A stretch of DNA of 64,000 nt from Bradyrhizobium zhanjiangense (GTDB lineage Bacteria; Pseudomonadota; Alphaproteobacteria; Rhizobiales; Xanthobacteraceae). How positions within the stretch are numbered: the first letter of the stretch is position 1; the number at the start of each line of letters is the position of its first letter. Below are positions 9,760-18,786 of this stretch, piece after piece. The stretch spans positions 930,001 to 994,000 of the forward strand of contig NZ_CP022221.1 in NCBI RefSeq assembly GCF_004114935.1. The letters are read 5' to 3'. A program made the position numbers and the translations under genes. Under the pieces are notes generated by a model. That model saw nothing but the letters and a program-made list of their open reading frames with translations. It was not told where the DNA came from and did not search any database.

Positions 9760-10680
9760 CTATGCCTCATCGATTGCTGCTCCCGGCGACCATGGCCCGC
9801 TCGGCGGCCAAATTCGTTCTTCTTTCGATCCGACAACCAGCGGCATCAAGAAGAGGCGGAGATCGGCGACGGTAACGGCAAAAGCATCCGGTGCGGCTGC
9901 CATCCGATCGCGCCCGAGGAAGGCGTGCCACTGAGCAGCCCATGCTTCCGCAAATTCATCGGTCAGACCGATCGGGGCAACGGATGGGAGGACCGTTCCG
10001 CGACGCTCGAAGGTCCGCTGAATTGCCTCGGCAACAGCGGCCCGGCGAAGTTCGAATGTTCGGGAGATTACCCAGAGATCATAGAAATCCTTGAGCCGAC
10101 TGTTGGCGACGCCGAGCGTCACGAGCGCTTCGAATTTCTCAGCCACCACTGTTTCGACCGGATATGCGCGAAGGTGCGGCGTTGGGGCGTCCAGCAGGGT
10201 GGGATAGTCGATCTCGACGGCCGCGGGTGTAATGGCGTCGCCGAAACCGATGTCGACCTGGATCGGAATTCGCGCCCCGGCGATAGTTGCCGTTGTGCGG
10301 ACCCGCACGCCACCATATTCCAGCTCCTCACGAATCGGGGTCGCCATCAGCGCTGCGGCATCAAACGTCACACCGTCATCGACGACCGGCTGCGCACAAA
10401 CGGCCCGGAAGGTTTCGGCAATGGTTTCGGAGTCGCGGTCGCCGTGGCCAAGCAGATCCAGATCGCGCGTAGGCCGAAACGGATCGGCTATCCAGGTCAC
10501 GAAGAGCATCGCACCTTTGAGGATGAAGCGGTCGCGGTGCGGCGACGCGCTTAGCCGGTAGAGCAGACGCTCGAGCGCATATCGCGTCAGGAGAATCTGG
10601 AAATCCGATCGCTCGGCACGTGCCCGATCGAGGAGCCGCGCTCGCACTGATGCGCCGATGTTGCGAGGCTCACGCGCCAT
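9760..10680 (-). CDS. abiEii: AbiEii nucleotidyltransferase toxin
   Basis: A 306-residue nucleotidyltransferase of the AbiEii/AbiGii family, the toxin of type IV toxin-antitoxin and abortive-infection pairs. The core motifs are FILKGAMLF followed by TRDLDLLGHGD, which gives the catalytic G-(S/A) and DxD. Further on are PIQVDIGFGD and VVAEKFEALV, then RLKDFYDLW, all standard for the family. The start at ATG 10680 (MAREPRN) overlaps the AbiEi reading frame by 11 nt, the usual bicistronic arrangement. The toxin normally blocks growth by transferring nucleotides to tRNA or other targets; which target applies here cannot be read from the sequence. Confidence 0.93.
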   Translation of the reverse strand: MAREPRNIGASVRARLLDRARAERSDFQILLTRYALERLLYRLSASPHRDRFILKGAMLFVTWIADPFRPTRDLDLLGHGDRDSETIAETFRAVCAQPVVDDGVTFDAAALMATPIREELEYGGVRVRTTATIAGARIPIQVDIGFGDAITPAAVEIDYPTLLDAPTPHLRAYPVETVVAEKFEALVTLGVANSRLKDFYDLWVISRTFELRRAAVAEAIQRTFERRGTVLPSVAPIGLTDEFAEAWAAQWHAFLGRDRMAAAPDAFAVTVADLRLFLMPLVVGSKEERIWPPSGPWSPGAAIDEA

Positions 10681-11290
10681 CGGACGCCATTGCTTCGACG
10701 TAGGGACGCAGGACCGACCAGACCCGCGCCTTGCGTGCGTAGTGCCAGAGTTGATCCGGCTTGCATCGGCGACGGCGGAGGCCTTCGCGCAGCCCCTCCA
10801 TCGCGACGTCAAGGCCGATCTTGGTCCGGTAGCGAAAGCAATCGACAATTGTCCTCGCCGGATCCGTGATAGGAACGTCGACATTCTCAATGCGGTGACG
10901 CTCGATCCCTTCGGTAAGCGCCGATCCGGTGAATCGCACGAACCGGATAGGTGGATAATCGATCTTGGGTCGCCAGGCGGAGCGATCGATCGCCATCCAT
11001 ACAGCCGACGGCATCTGCAGCGTCAGTTCGTGGTATTGGAGGGCCGAGGTAAGACAGACCACACCCTTTGGAACCAGAACTGCTGCCTCGGCGAGGGTAT
11101 GGGCAGCCTCGAGGTGGGCGTCGGGGAGTTGATAGAGGCCACGTGCTGGGCGGACGACTGCCTCCTCCCGAACAAGACGGGCAAGCGTCTCCGGGCCGAT
11201 GCCTTCGGCGACGAAATCCTTCAGCCGGAGCATTCCTCGGGTCTTCAGGAGGTCGAGCGCGCGAAGTCGTTGGGCGCTGGTGGACGGCAT
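10670..11290 (-). CDS. abiEi: AbiEi antitoxin (winged-helix transcriptional regulator)
   Basis: A 206-residue antitoxin of the AbiEi_4 type. The N-terminal winged-helix segment (RALDLLKTRGMLRLKDFV) is followed by the conserved ARGLYQLPD and TSALQYHELT blocks, and the C-terminal domain includes ITDPARTIVDCFRYRTKIG. It neutralises the AbiEii toxin and usually represses its own promoter. ATG 11290 was selected because it begins at the homologous residues; the frame stays open for about 67 more codons upstream, and that part does not look like protein. The gene overlaps abiEii by 11 nt. The operator is expected in the 11291-11503 gap, which contains no other gene. Confidence 0.92.
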   Translation of the reverse strand: MPSTSAQRLRALDLLKTRGMLRLKDFVAEGIGPETLARLVREEAVVRPARGLYQLPDAHLEAAHTLAEAAVLVPKGVVCLTSALQYHELTLQMPSAVWMAIDRSAWRPKIDYPPIRFVRFTGSALTEGIERHRIENVDVPITDPARTIVDCFRYRTKIGLDVAMEGLREGLRRRRCKPDQLWHYARKARVWSVLRPYVEAMASDGA

Positions 11291-11503
11291 GGAGTGTGAC
11301 GTTTCCTCTGGTCTGAAAAGATATAGCAGAGTTTTTATCACAAGGTCGTTGGCTTGGAAATCCCCGAATCCTCGCCCGTCCCCGTCCTTACTCGAAGCTT
11401 GACCGAGAGGTGTCGGACGACGACGACACCGTCGCCGACCTAATATTTTCTTAGTGCCCGAGGAGACGGGAACGCGCGGGGAAACTCTCATGACCGGCGG
11501 TCG

Positions 11504-12223
11504 CTATCCTGTCAGCGTAATCCGGCCGTCCTTCAGCCGATGCCGACTGGCTTGTGCCAGATTGACCGTATTCCGCACGAAATCGAGCCGCGCAATCCCA
11601 GCGTGGTAGGCTCGAAACGCCTCGCTCAGGGCGTTATCCGTCACCTCAGGCGAGACTTGATCATCCTTGCCTGTCGTGAGCGGCACATCGTCGAGTGATA
11701 GCCCGCGCCCGCAAAGAAACGTCGTCACGATGACCTCGAAGGTCATCGGTGGACGGTGATCCATATGCGCCTCGTCCCGCGCGATGCGTTCGCCTGTCAC
11801 GGCGCAGGAAACCAAACCGTCAGAACCGCTGTGGGTGGCGAAGAAATTATCGCGGGCCTTGTAGAGATCGAAGCGCACCGCACGTCGAAAGGCTTGGGCG
11901 ACCTCCTGCTTACGGCTGGGTGGTCGCTGGGAGATGCAGTGCGGATAGGAGAAATCGGTGCCGCTGCCGTCGGTGCGGATGATCCGGAAGCATTGCGTCC
12001 CATGCTCGGTCATCATGACCTGAAAATGGCTGACGCCACAGCCCACCTTGGCAACATATTCGGTGTGGCGTTCGAGAAGAGCGGCAACGTCGAGGCCATC
12101 CTCGTCGCTCACTCGCTCACCGGGCTGGTAGCGGTTCAGCATGGCCTTGAAGAACGCCGTTGCGTCGCCTTGCTTCTCGAAGCTGCGTGTCGCCAGCTCG
12201 ACGGGTTTCGAACGCCCCGCCAT
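11504..12223 (-). CDS. DUF3223-family protein with HNH-like motif, probable nuclease partner of the adjacent ATPase
   Basis: A 239-residue protein. Residues ~10-100 resemble the DUF3223 (DCL-like) domain, with FFKAMLNRY and CFRIIRTDG. Residues ~140-170 read CAVTGERI then EAHMDHRPPMTF, an HNH-like Cys/His/Asp/His arrangement that would suit a metal-dependent nuclease. It starts immediately after the ATPase stop (TGA then ATG with no gap), so the two are co-translated. An SMC-like ATPase next to an HNH protein is the layout of Septu-type (PtuA-PtuB) defence systems, but this pair does not look like a standard Septu pair. Defence function is inferred from context. Confidence 0.65.
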   Translation of the reverse strand: MAGRSKPVELATRSFEKQGDATAFFKAMLNRYQPGERVSDEDGLDVAALLERHTEYVAKVGCGVSHFQVMMTEHGTQCFRIIRTDGSGTDFSYPHCISQRPPSRKQEVAQAFRRAVRFDLYKARDNFFATHSGSDGLVSCAVTGERIARDEAHMDHRPPMTFEVIVTTFLCGRGLSLDDVPLTTGKDDQVSPEVTDNALSEAFRAYHAGIARLDFVRNTVNLAQASRHRLKDGRITLTG

Positions 12224-14707
12224 TCAAGCCACCCTTGCCGGTGCTGCCGCAAACTCGAACTGCGCCTCGCAGCCATTATGCGCGCATACCGGCTTTTTGA
12301 GAGTAAAGGGTCGCTGGAATTTCGTTCGACTGCACTTCTTGCAGGCAAACTGGCTGCGGAAAGTCTTAAACTCCTCCCAGCGCGCTTTCTCGTCACCAAT
12401 CGAACCGTCGCCATAGGGCCCGTCCTGGAAGTGGCTGCCGAAATTTTCGATCTCGCCCTTCACCAAACTGTCGAGGAAGCGATTGTTGACGCCCGGCACC
12501 AGCGCAGGCACCAGCTTGGCATCCTTGAGCAGGCCGGCGAGCGCAGAGGCCAATTCGCTGCGTTCGTAGGAATAGGCCCTCTCCAGCGGTCGGATGCGGA
12601 CGCTGACCCCGAAATCCCGACAGATGCCGAGAAGCCATTCCTCCTCCGCCTGGCGCATTTCGTTGGCCGCCGACTGGCCAGCCGCCCAACGCGCCTCGAT
12701 CATCTCATCGCTGACCTTGTGATCAGCGAAGCGCGGCCCGTAGGCCGGATCGAGGCCAATGATCCGGGTGAAGTGCCACGCTTTCGCCTCGAGCTGATCC
12801 TTCAAATAATTGAAGAACCGCTCGTCGTGCGTGGTGATCAGGATCTGGCAGTCTCCGAACATGGTGGCGATGAGTCCGGCAATGGTGCGCCTATGATCCG
12901 CATCGTAGGAGGTCACGATGTCGTCGAGCGCGATGATGGGCGCGCCAGCATTAAATTGCTTGATTGCCGCCATGCGCAACGCCAGCGCCACCGAATGGAT
13001 CTGGGAATCGCTCAAATAGCCACCCGGCTGCACGCCCGTGCGGTTCTTGGCGAAATCGATCAGGAGGTTGAGCCGCTGCTGGTTCGTGTCATCTTCCGCC
13101 GGCAGCTCCAACCGGATTGGCGCGGCGCCCGCGCCCTGGATCAGCTTGTAGATGTCGTTCATCGGCGTCTGAAGCTTGTCGAGCAGGGCCTGCACCTTCT
13201 TGCGGATCTCGGCCGAGATTATCGTCGCCTGCGCCGTCAACGCCTCGGAGAGTTTCCCCAGCTGAGTTCGCGTCCGCAGGGCGAGGTCCCGCTCGCTCAG
13301 TAGCTCCAGCAGCCGATCGATCTTCGTCTTGGCTTTGATATAGGTGTGGTCGCCTTGCTTCGACTCGATGTCGACGATGGCCTGATCGAGCATAGCGAGC
13401 AGCTTGGCGATCGAGGCAACGATATCGGCCGACGCTGGCACGGCAGCTTGAGGCCAGCCGGCAATGCCAGTTTGATATGCGATGAGATTGGCTTTTAGTT
13501 CCGCTTGATCGTCTCCGAGGAGGCCAATAAGCCCCGGTAACGCCGCCACCAATTGGGTATGAGCTTTGGTCGCCGCAGTATTGGCTGCGTCGAGCGTCTT
13601 CTTGGCGGCGGCATAATCGGCCAGCTCTTCCAGATGCTTGGCGATATGTCGTCGGATGGCCCCGGCATTGCCCGCCGCCGTGTCGGCTACGGGCGTTTCA
13701 CAGACTGGGCATACAGCAGGCGCCGGTACACCTTCGGCGAAAAGCGGCTCTGCGGCTTTCCACAAAGCCTGAAACATAGTGCTCGCCGCCTTGCCGCGCT
13801 CCTCCGCTTCCTCCGCGACTGCGGCCGACAGCGCCCCCAAGGCCGCATCAAAGGTCGGAATCGCGCCACTGACGACGGTCTTGCCGCTCTCCGCGTCCGT
13901 TACCTCCGACCACAAAGCGGCCGCGGCGTTGCTGATCTGACGCAGGCCTGCAAGCCCTATCTTGTTCTCTTCGGCCTTGGCTCGCACTTTCAGCTCGATA
14001 TAGGCCGGATCACCAGCCGTCAGCGCCACCAGCACTAGCGCCGCGTCGAGCGGAGCCAGGACCGACGTGTTGGCGTAAGCGAGGATCGCCACCGAATCCC
14101 AGGCTTTCACCATCTGGGCCGTCTCCCGAGCAAGCTGGGTGTCTGCACGCTGCAGTGCCGTGCCGTCCTCCGAGGCAGCCTTCACCTGCGTGCGCAGCGC
14201 GCGAATATTCTTCTGCACCTCGACCAGCGGGCCAAGCTGCAGCCAATTTGCGACATCCGTGTAGCGCTGTTCGGGCGTATGGATTTCGACGAACGTGCGC
14301 AGCGCATGCCCGCGGATGATCGGCGGCACCGCGAAGCAGGCGTTCAAAGTCGTGGCCACCGCCGGTATCGGTCGCTTCGCCCCCGCCGCCGCTCGGCTAC
14401 CGTTGGTGGCATCCTTGCCCGAAACGACGCCAATCGTGACCGCCGGAGCGATCTTCGCTTCCTCCGACAGATTGTGCGCCATTGCGACGGGGCCGGCCTG
14501 GTTGTTGATAGTGCGCTGCCCGAGCCTTTCGAGTGTGCCATCCTTGGAGAACATGAATTCCAGCGCATCGATGACACTGGACTTGCCGCTGCCATTCGGC
14601 GCGAAGATCGCTAGGCAACGCTTCTTGCTGAAATCGAATGTCTTTGGTTGGAGATACGCGCGGAATCCAGAAAGTCCCAGGGACTGGAGGAAGTAAGGAT
14701 CAGCCAT
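12224..14707 (-). CDS. SMC/Rad50-like ABC ATPase with zinc hook and C-terminal zinc ribbon
   Basis: An 827-residue ATPase. Walker A is APNGSGKSS at residues 36-44. A central CPVCETPV forms a Rad50/RloC-like zinc hook between coiled-coil arms. Near the C-terminus come a signature-like LSDSQIHSVALALRM, Walker B IIALDDI and the ITTHDERFF switch. A final CKKC...CAHNGC segment resembles a zinc ribbon. I chose ATG 14707 (MADPYFLQ); it overlaps the small upstream gene by 8 nt. Such ATPases act as sensors or regulators of an attached nuclease in defence systems. The zinc hook recalls RloC, but the RNA-cutting residues of RloC were not recognised here. Confidence 0.8.
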   Translation of the reverse strand: MADPYFLQSLGLSGFRAYLQPKTFDFSKKRCLAIFAPNGSGKSSVIDALEFMFSKDGTLERLGQRTINNQAGPVAMAHNLSEEAKIAPAVTIGVVSGKDATNGSRAAAGAKRPIPAVATTLNACFAVPPIIRGHALRTFVEIHTPEQRYTDVANWLQLGPLVEVQKNIRALRTQVKAASEDGTALQRADTQLARETAQMVKAWDSVAILAYANTSVLAPLDAALVLVALTAGDPAYIELKVRAKAEENKIGLAGLRQISNAAAALWSEVTDAESGKTVVSGAIPTFDAALGALSAAVAEEAEERGKAASTMFQALWKAAEPLFAEGVPAPAVCPVCETPVADTAAGNAGAIRRHIAKHLEELADYAAAKKTLDAANTAATKAHTQLVAALPGLIGLLGDDQAELKANLIAYQTGIAGWPQAAVPASADIVASIAKLLAMLDQAIVDIESKQGDHTYIKAKTKIDRLLELLSERDLALRTRTQLGKLSEALTAQATIISAEIRKKVQALLDKLQTPMNDIYKLIQGAGAAPIRLELPAEDDTNQQRLNLLIDFAKNRTGVQPGGYLSDSQIHSVALALRMAAIKQFNAGAPIIALDDIVTSYDADHRRTIAGLIATMFGDCQILITTHDERFFNYLKDQLEAKAWHFTRIIGLDPAYGPRFADHKVSDEMIEARWAAGQSAANEMRQAEEEWLLGICRDFGVSVRIRPLERAYSYERSELASALAGLLKDAKLVPALVPGVNNRFLDSLVKGEIENFGSHFQDGPYGDGSIGDEKARWEEFKTFRSQFACKKCSRTKFQRPFTLKKPVCAHNGCEAQFEFAAAPARVA

Positions 14708-14882
14708 TGGCCACCTCCGGTTTCGGAGGATTGGCACGTTCGCCTGCGAGTTTTAGGATGGCATCCTTGGCCTGAGCGACGGCGTTCTGTGCGGGCGCCG
14801 CTTTCAGGATGTACGTCCTCAGGATCTCCGCTAGGCCGGTATCGACACCTTCTCTCTGCTTCAGGCTCTCTCCCAATGTCAT
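14700..14882 (-). CDS. Small protein, first gene of the ATPase-DUF3223 operon
   Basis: A 60-residue helical, charged protein beginning MTLGESLKQREGVD. I chose ATG 14882 because GGAGG lies 8 nt upstream on the minus strand; a GTG at 14927 would add 15 residues. The coding end overlaps the ATPase start by 8 nt, so it is translationally coupled and should be part of the same system. It might be a middle component or antitoxin-like regulator, as in three-component ABC defence systems, but it has no motif I can name. Its small size means it could easily be missed by automatic annotation. Confidence 0.55.
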   Translation of the reverse strand: MTLGESLKQREGVDTGLAEILRTYILKAAPAQNAVAQAKDAILKLAGERANPPKPEVANG

Positions 14883-15015
14883 AAGAAATACCTCCGGCGA
14901 ATCTGCCGGTTCTGCTTCACCTTCCACGCATTTAGCCCCCAGTTGTTTGTTTCTGACAATACACCGCGATTCACCAAAGGAGAATGACGCTTCGCTTGAA
15001 ACTACGTGCCTTTAT

Positions 15016-15174
15016 GGGGAAAGCTTTCCCCTGCGCCCGAGCCTATGGTCTCGGCCGACCCCTTCTGCGGGGAAACCCCGCAACGCCCCTTTAGAGTGAG
15101 AGGGCGGGCCGGCTTCGCCATGACGGGTTGGAGAACGGAGGAGAGGCCTCCGGCGCCTGTCGTGGAGATGAACC
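15016..15174 (+). promoter_or_regulatory. Structured 5' leader of the DUF932 gene
   Basis: The leader has a perfect 16-bp palindrome GGGGAAAGCTTTCCCC (15016-15031) and a hairpin GCGGGG-AAA-CCCCGC (15067-15081). A purine-rich GAGAGGGCGGGCCGG stretch and the 13-mer TGACGGGTTGGAG (15121-15133) end about 41 nt before the ATG. The same 13-mer recurs before the ParB-like gene and a variant recurs before the helicase gene, so it looks like a shared control element. GGAG at 15163-15166 can serve as the ribosome-binding site. Confidence 0.5.
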
Positions 15175-16371
15175 ATGACCCAAGTCGAAGTTCTGAGCGC
15201 TGGCCGCGACCACGTCGGCGGCTACAAGGTGGACGTGACCCGCGGCGAGCGCGTCGGCCGAGTATCGTCGGAGTGGTTCTCGCGACCAGCGGATGAGCGT
15301 TATCTCTCGCTGTCAGACCTCTACGCCGCCGTGCACCGCCGGACCGAGCGTAGCCGGATCCGAACGGTCGACAGCGCTGCGATCGGGGTTGAGGCCAACC
15401 GCGACAACGCCGAGCGCCTGGCGCTGACTCTGCCCGGCTCCGATGCGCCGATCGCGCCGACCCACTGGAGCTTCGGCCAACTTGCCAGCCTGGTTGGAGC
15501 GCCGGCGGCTTACCTCCGTCAGCTTCCGGCGCCGCTGGCCGGTATTAACCTGCAATACGGCTTGACCTCTCATTCCGCGGAGCAGATGAAGACGCTCGAG
15601 ATCGAAGACGGTCGAGTCGAGCTACGCGCAGTCACCGGGCCCACCTACGGGCGTATATTTGACCACGAACTTGTGGCGGCCGTGCAACGCATCGCCGGCA
15701 ATGGCACAGGAGATACGCGCTGGAAGGTGCCGGGCGTGCTCAACTGGTCAACCGGAGTCTACAACCCGCGCGTCGACATCACCCAGGACACCACGACGCT
15801 CTACGCCTCCGATCGGGACGTTTTCCTCTTCCTGGTCGACGACCTCAACCCGATCGAGGCCGGCAGGCTGCGCGATGGCTCGCCGGACCTCTACTTTCGC
15901 GGCTTCTACTGCTGGAATTCCGAGGTGGGCGCGAAGACGCTCGGGATGGCGAGCTTCTATCTTCGCGCCGTCTGCCAGAACCGCAATCTTTGGGGCGTCG
16001 AGGATTTCGAGGAGATCACCATCCGCCACTCCAAATACGCCGCCTCACGGTTTGCCCACGAGGCGGCCCCGGCGCTGGCCAGCTTTGCCAGTTCCTCACC
16101 GATGCCCTTCGTCAACGGCATCAAGGCCGCACGGCAAAAGATCGTCGCCCGCACCGACGACGACCGCAACGAATTCCTGCGCAAGCGCGGGTTCTCGAAG
16201 ACCGAGACAGCGAAGATCATCGAAAAGGTGCTATCCGAGGAAGGGCGCAAGCCTGAGAGCGTGTTTGATTTCGTGCAGGGCATCACAGCGGTTGCGCGCG
16301 GCAAGACCCATCAGGACGCACGACTCGATCTGGAGGCGCGCGCGAAGAAGCTGCTCGATCGCGCAGCCTGA
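15175..16371 (+). CDS. DUF932 domain-containing phage/plasmid-like protein
   Basis: A 398-residue protein of the DUF932 family (phage/plasmid-like protein TIGR03299 group), typical of the maintenance block of plasmids and integrative elements. Visible family blocks include FGQLASLVGAPAAYLRQLP, YGRIFDHELV and RGFYCWNSEVGAKTLG. The biochemical function of the family is not known to me. The start ATG 15175 follows a GGAG and a conserved leader. The gene leads a plus-strand series with the ParB-like and helicase genes, each with its own leader. Codon use is strongly GC-rich, as in the rest of the element backbone. Confidence 0.85.
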   Translation: MTQVEVLSAGRDHVGGYKVDVTRGERVGRVSSEWFSRPADERYLSLSDLYAAVHRRTERSRIRTVDSAAIGVEANRDNAERLALTLPGSDAPIAPTHWSFGQLASLVGAPAAYLRQLPAPLAGINLQYGLTSHSAEQMKTLEIEDGRVELRAVTGPTYGRIFDHELVAAVQRIAGNGTGDTRWKVPGVLNWSTGVYNPRVDITQDTTTLYASDRDVFLFLVDDLNPIEAGRLRDGSPDLYFRGFYCWNSEVGAKTLGMASFYLRAVCQNRNLWGVEDFEEITIRHSKYAASRFAHEAAPALASFASSSPMPFVNGIKAARQKIVARTDDDRNEFLRKRGFSKTETAKIIEKVLSEEGRKPESVFDFVQGITAVARGKTHQDARLDLEARAKKLLDRAA

Positions 16372-16448
16372 TACCGGAAAGCCGGAGATACGGAATGGCG
16401 TGTCTGGCGGCTTCGTGCCTTTCCGTTTCTCCTGATCGTCCATTTGCG

Positions 16449-16543
16449 GCGCGGCCCTTGAGAGGAAGAGGGCCGCGCTGCGCTTCGTGACGGGTTGGAG
16501 GACCAAAGAGAGTCTTTGGACCGCCCGTCGCGGAGTATCACCT
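16449..16543 (+). promoter_or_regulatory. Structured 5' leader of the ParB-like gene
   Basis: A perfect 10-bp stem GCGCGGCCCT (16449-16458) / AGGGCCGCGC (16469-16478) encloses the purine loop TGAGAGGAAG. It is followed by TGACGGGTTGGAG (16488-16500), identical to the 13-mer in the DUF932 leader. The element ends 43 nt before the ATG, almost the same spacing as in the DUF932 copy. Confidence 0.5.
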
Positions 16544-18685
16544 ATGGCTAACGCCGTTCAGAAGATCACCCTGTCGTCCTCGCGCGACATTCCCTTTAAT
16601 AAGCTGGTGCTCAGCCAGTCGAACGTCCGGCGCGTGAAGGCCGGCATCTCCATCGAGGAGTTGGCCGAGGACATCGCCCGGCGTACCTTGCTCCAAAGCC
16701 TCAACGTTCGGCCGGTCCTCGACGCCGAGGGGGCCGAGACCGGCATGTTCGAGATCCCGGCTGGCGGACGGCGCTACCGTGCGCTGGAGCTGCTCGTGAA
16801 GCAGAAGCGCCTGGCCAAGACCGCGCCGGTGCCCTGCGTCGTACGCGATCCAGCAACCACCATTCTCGCCGAGGACGACTCGCTTGCGGAGAATATTCAG
16901 CGCGCGCCGCTACATCCGCTTGACCAATTCCGGGCATTCCTGGCTTTGCGCGAGAAGGGGCAGTCCGAGGAGGACATCGCCGCTGCCTTCTTCACGTCGG
17001 TTAATGTCGTGAAGCAGCGGCTGCGCCTCGCCGCGGTGTCGCCAGCGCTGCTCGACATCTATGCCGACGATGGCATGTCGCTCGAGCAGTTGATGGCTTT
17101 CACCGTCAGCGCAGATCATGGACGCCAGGAGCAGGTCTGGCAGGCCATCTCCGGCTCTTGGCAGAAGGAGCCCTATCAGATCCGCCGCATGTTGACGGAG
17201 AAAACCGTGCGCGCCTCCGAGCGGCGCGCTATATTTGTCGGCCTCGACGTTTACGAGGCGGCTGGTGGCGTAATGCTGCGCGACCTATTCCAGTCCGACG
17301 ATGGCGGCTGGCTTGAGGACGTCGCTCTGCTCGACCGTCTGGTCGCTGAGAAGTTGAAGGCGGAGGCGGAAGCGATCGCTGCCGAAGGCTGGAAGTGGAT
17401 CGAGGTCGCGATCGACTTCCCTTACGGCCATACGCGCGGCTTGCGCGAGCTGGACGGCGTATCCGCCGATCTCACCACCGAAGAACAGGCGACCATTGAG
17501 GCGCTCGAGGCCGAATATGCCAAACTCGAAGCCGAGCATGACGGCGCGGATGAGCTACCCGACGAGGTCGACCAGCGACTTGGCGAAATTGAGACGGCTC
17601 TCGGCGCCTTCAACGATCGATCCGTCATCTATCAGCCGGCCGACATCGCCCGCGCGGGCGTGTTCGTCGGCATCGACGCCGACGGCAAGCTCTTGGTCGA
17701 TCGCGGCTACGTCCGACCCGAGGACGAAGTGCCCGTGACCGAACCAGAGCAGGGCGGGGGCAGCGAACCCGATGCCGCGGCCCTCGACGGCGCCGAACCA
17801 TCACCGCCCGTTGTCCAGCGCGCAGTCATCACCATCGGCGGGCAGGTTGCGGAGCCCGAGGACGAGGATGACGATGCGGTGAAGCCGCTGCCGGACCGCC
17901 TGCTGACCGAGCTCACGGCGGAGCGGACGCTGGCGCTGCGCGACAAGCTGGCGATCACGCCTTCGGTCGCTTTCCAGGCGGTGCTGCACAAATTCTGCCT
18001 GGACGTGTTCTCCCGCTATTCCTCCTACGGAACGGCGATGGAGGTCTCCGTGCGCAGCGCGAGTTTCCCGGTGCAGGCGCAAGGGTTGAAGGACACCCCG
18101 GCGGCCAAGGCGATCGACGCGCGCCACAAGACATGGGAGGAGCGCCTGCCCAAGGACAAAGCCGGTCTCTGGGACTGGCTCACCGGGCTGACGGGCGACG
18201 AGCAGGCGGCGCTCTTTGCGCACTGCGCCTCATTCGGCGTCAACGCGCTCTACGAGAAGGGCAACCCCTACGGCGGCGCCACCCCGCACGCCGTCGAGCA
18301 GCGGATCGCGGATGCCGATCGCATCGCCCTTGCCGTCGACCTCGACATGGTGGCGTCCGGTTGGCGCCCGACCGTCGAGAACTATCTCGGCCGCGTGCCG
18401 AAGCGCCGCATCCTGGAGGCGGTGCGCGAGGGCGCCGGCGAGCGGCCCGCCCAGCTCATCAACCATCTGAAGAAGGGCGACATGGCCAAGGAGGCCGAAC
18501 GCCTCCTGGCCGAGACCGGCTGGCTGCCCGAGCCCCTGCGAATGGCCGATGCCGACCAGGCGGCGACCGTCGACGCCGCGGAGTCCCAGGGCGATGACGA
18601 AGCGCTACCGGAATTCCTCGCCGGCGACGACGACGAAACCCCGGCTGACGAAGCGGACGAACCGCACATGATCGCGGCCGAATAG
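16544..18685 (+). CDS. Large ParB-like nuclease/partition-type protein
   Basis: A 713-residue protein. The N-terminal 200 residues are the ParB/Spo0J domain: LVLSQSNVRRV, GGRRYRALELL, ENIQRAPLHPLDQFRAF and a helix-turn-helix segment FFTSVNVVKQRLRLAAVSP. A long acidic, coiled-coil middle (~300-460) and a conserved C-terminal domain follow. This oversized form is standard in alphaproteobacterial integrative elements, where it is thought to aid maintenance or regulation. I chose ATG 16544 (MANAVQKI); the frame is open 19 codons further but that part overlaps the conserved leader. A strong hairpin follows the stop. Confidence 0.88.
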   Translation: MANAVQKITLSSSRDIPFNKLVLSQSNVRRVKAGISIEELAEDIARRTLLQSLNVRPVLDAEGAETGMFEIPAGGRRYRALELLVKQKRLAKTAPVPCVVRDPATTILAEDDSLAENIQRAPLHPLDQFRAFLALREKGQSEEDIAAAFFTSVNVVKQRLRLAAVSPALLDIYADDGMSLEQLMAFTVSADHGRQEQVWQAISGSWQKEPYQIRRMLTEKTVRASERRAIFVGLDVYEAAGGVMLRDLFQSDDGGWLEDVALLDRLVAEKLKAEAEAIAAEGWKWIEVAIDFPYGHTRGLRELDGVSADLTTEEQATIEALEAEYAKLEAEHDGADELPDEVDQRLGEIETALGAFNDRSVIYQPADIARAGVFVGIDADGKLLVDRGYVRPEDEVPVTEPEQGGGSEPDAAALDGAEPSPPVVQRAVITIGGQVAEPEDEDDDAVKPLPDRLLTELTAERTLALRDKLAITPSVAFQAVLHKFCLDVFSRYSSYGTAMEVSVRSASFPVQAQGLKDTPAAKAIDARHKTWEERLPKDKAGLWDWLTGLTGDEQAALFAHCASFGVNALYEKGNPYGGATPHAVEQRIADADRIALAVDLDMVASGWRPTVENYLGRVPKRRILEAVREGAGERPAQLINHLKKGDMAKEAERLLAETGWLPEPLRMADADQAATVDAAESQGDDEALPEFLAGDDDETPADEADEPHMIAAE

Positions 18686-18692
18686 CTCGAGC

Positions 18693-18720
18693 ACGCGGGA
18701 CGGCTTCCGCCGTCCCGCGT
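18693..18720 (+). terminator. Terminator-like hairpin after the ParB-like gene
   Basis: A perfect 12-bp stem ACGCGGGACGGC / GCCGTCCCGCGT with a TTCC loop begins 8 nt after the ParB-like stop. It is followed by CTCTTC rather than a pure T run, so termination may be partial. The position and stability fit a rho-independent terminator. Confidence 0.6.
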
Positions 18721-18786
18721 CTCTTCACTGTCCCTCCCCCAAAGTCCGGCCCGTGCCGGGCGTTTTATATTATTATGGAGGCTCTC

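Noticed and set aside
11756..13303. 515-codon plus-strand open frame
   Set aside because: Antisense to the DUF3223 protein and ATPase genes, which have clear motifs; no family resemblance of its own.
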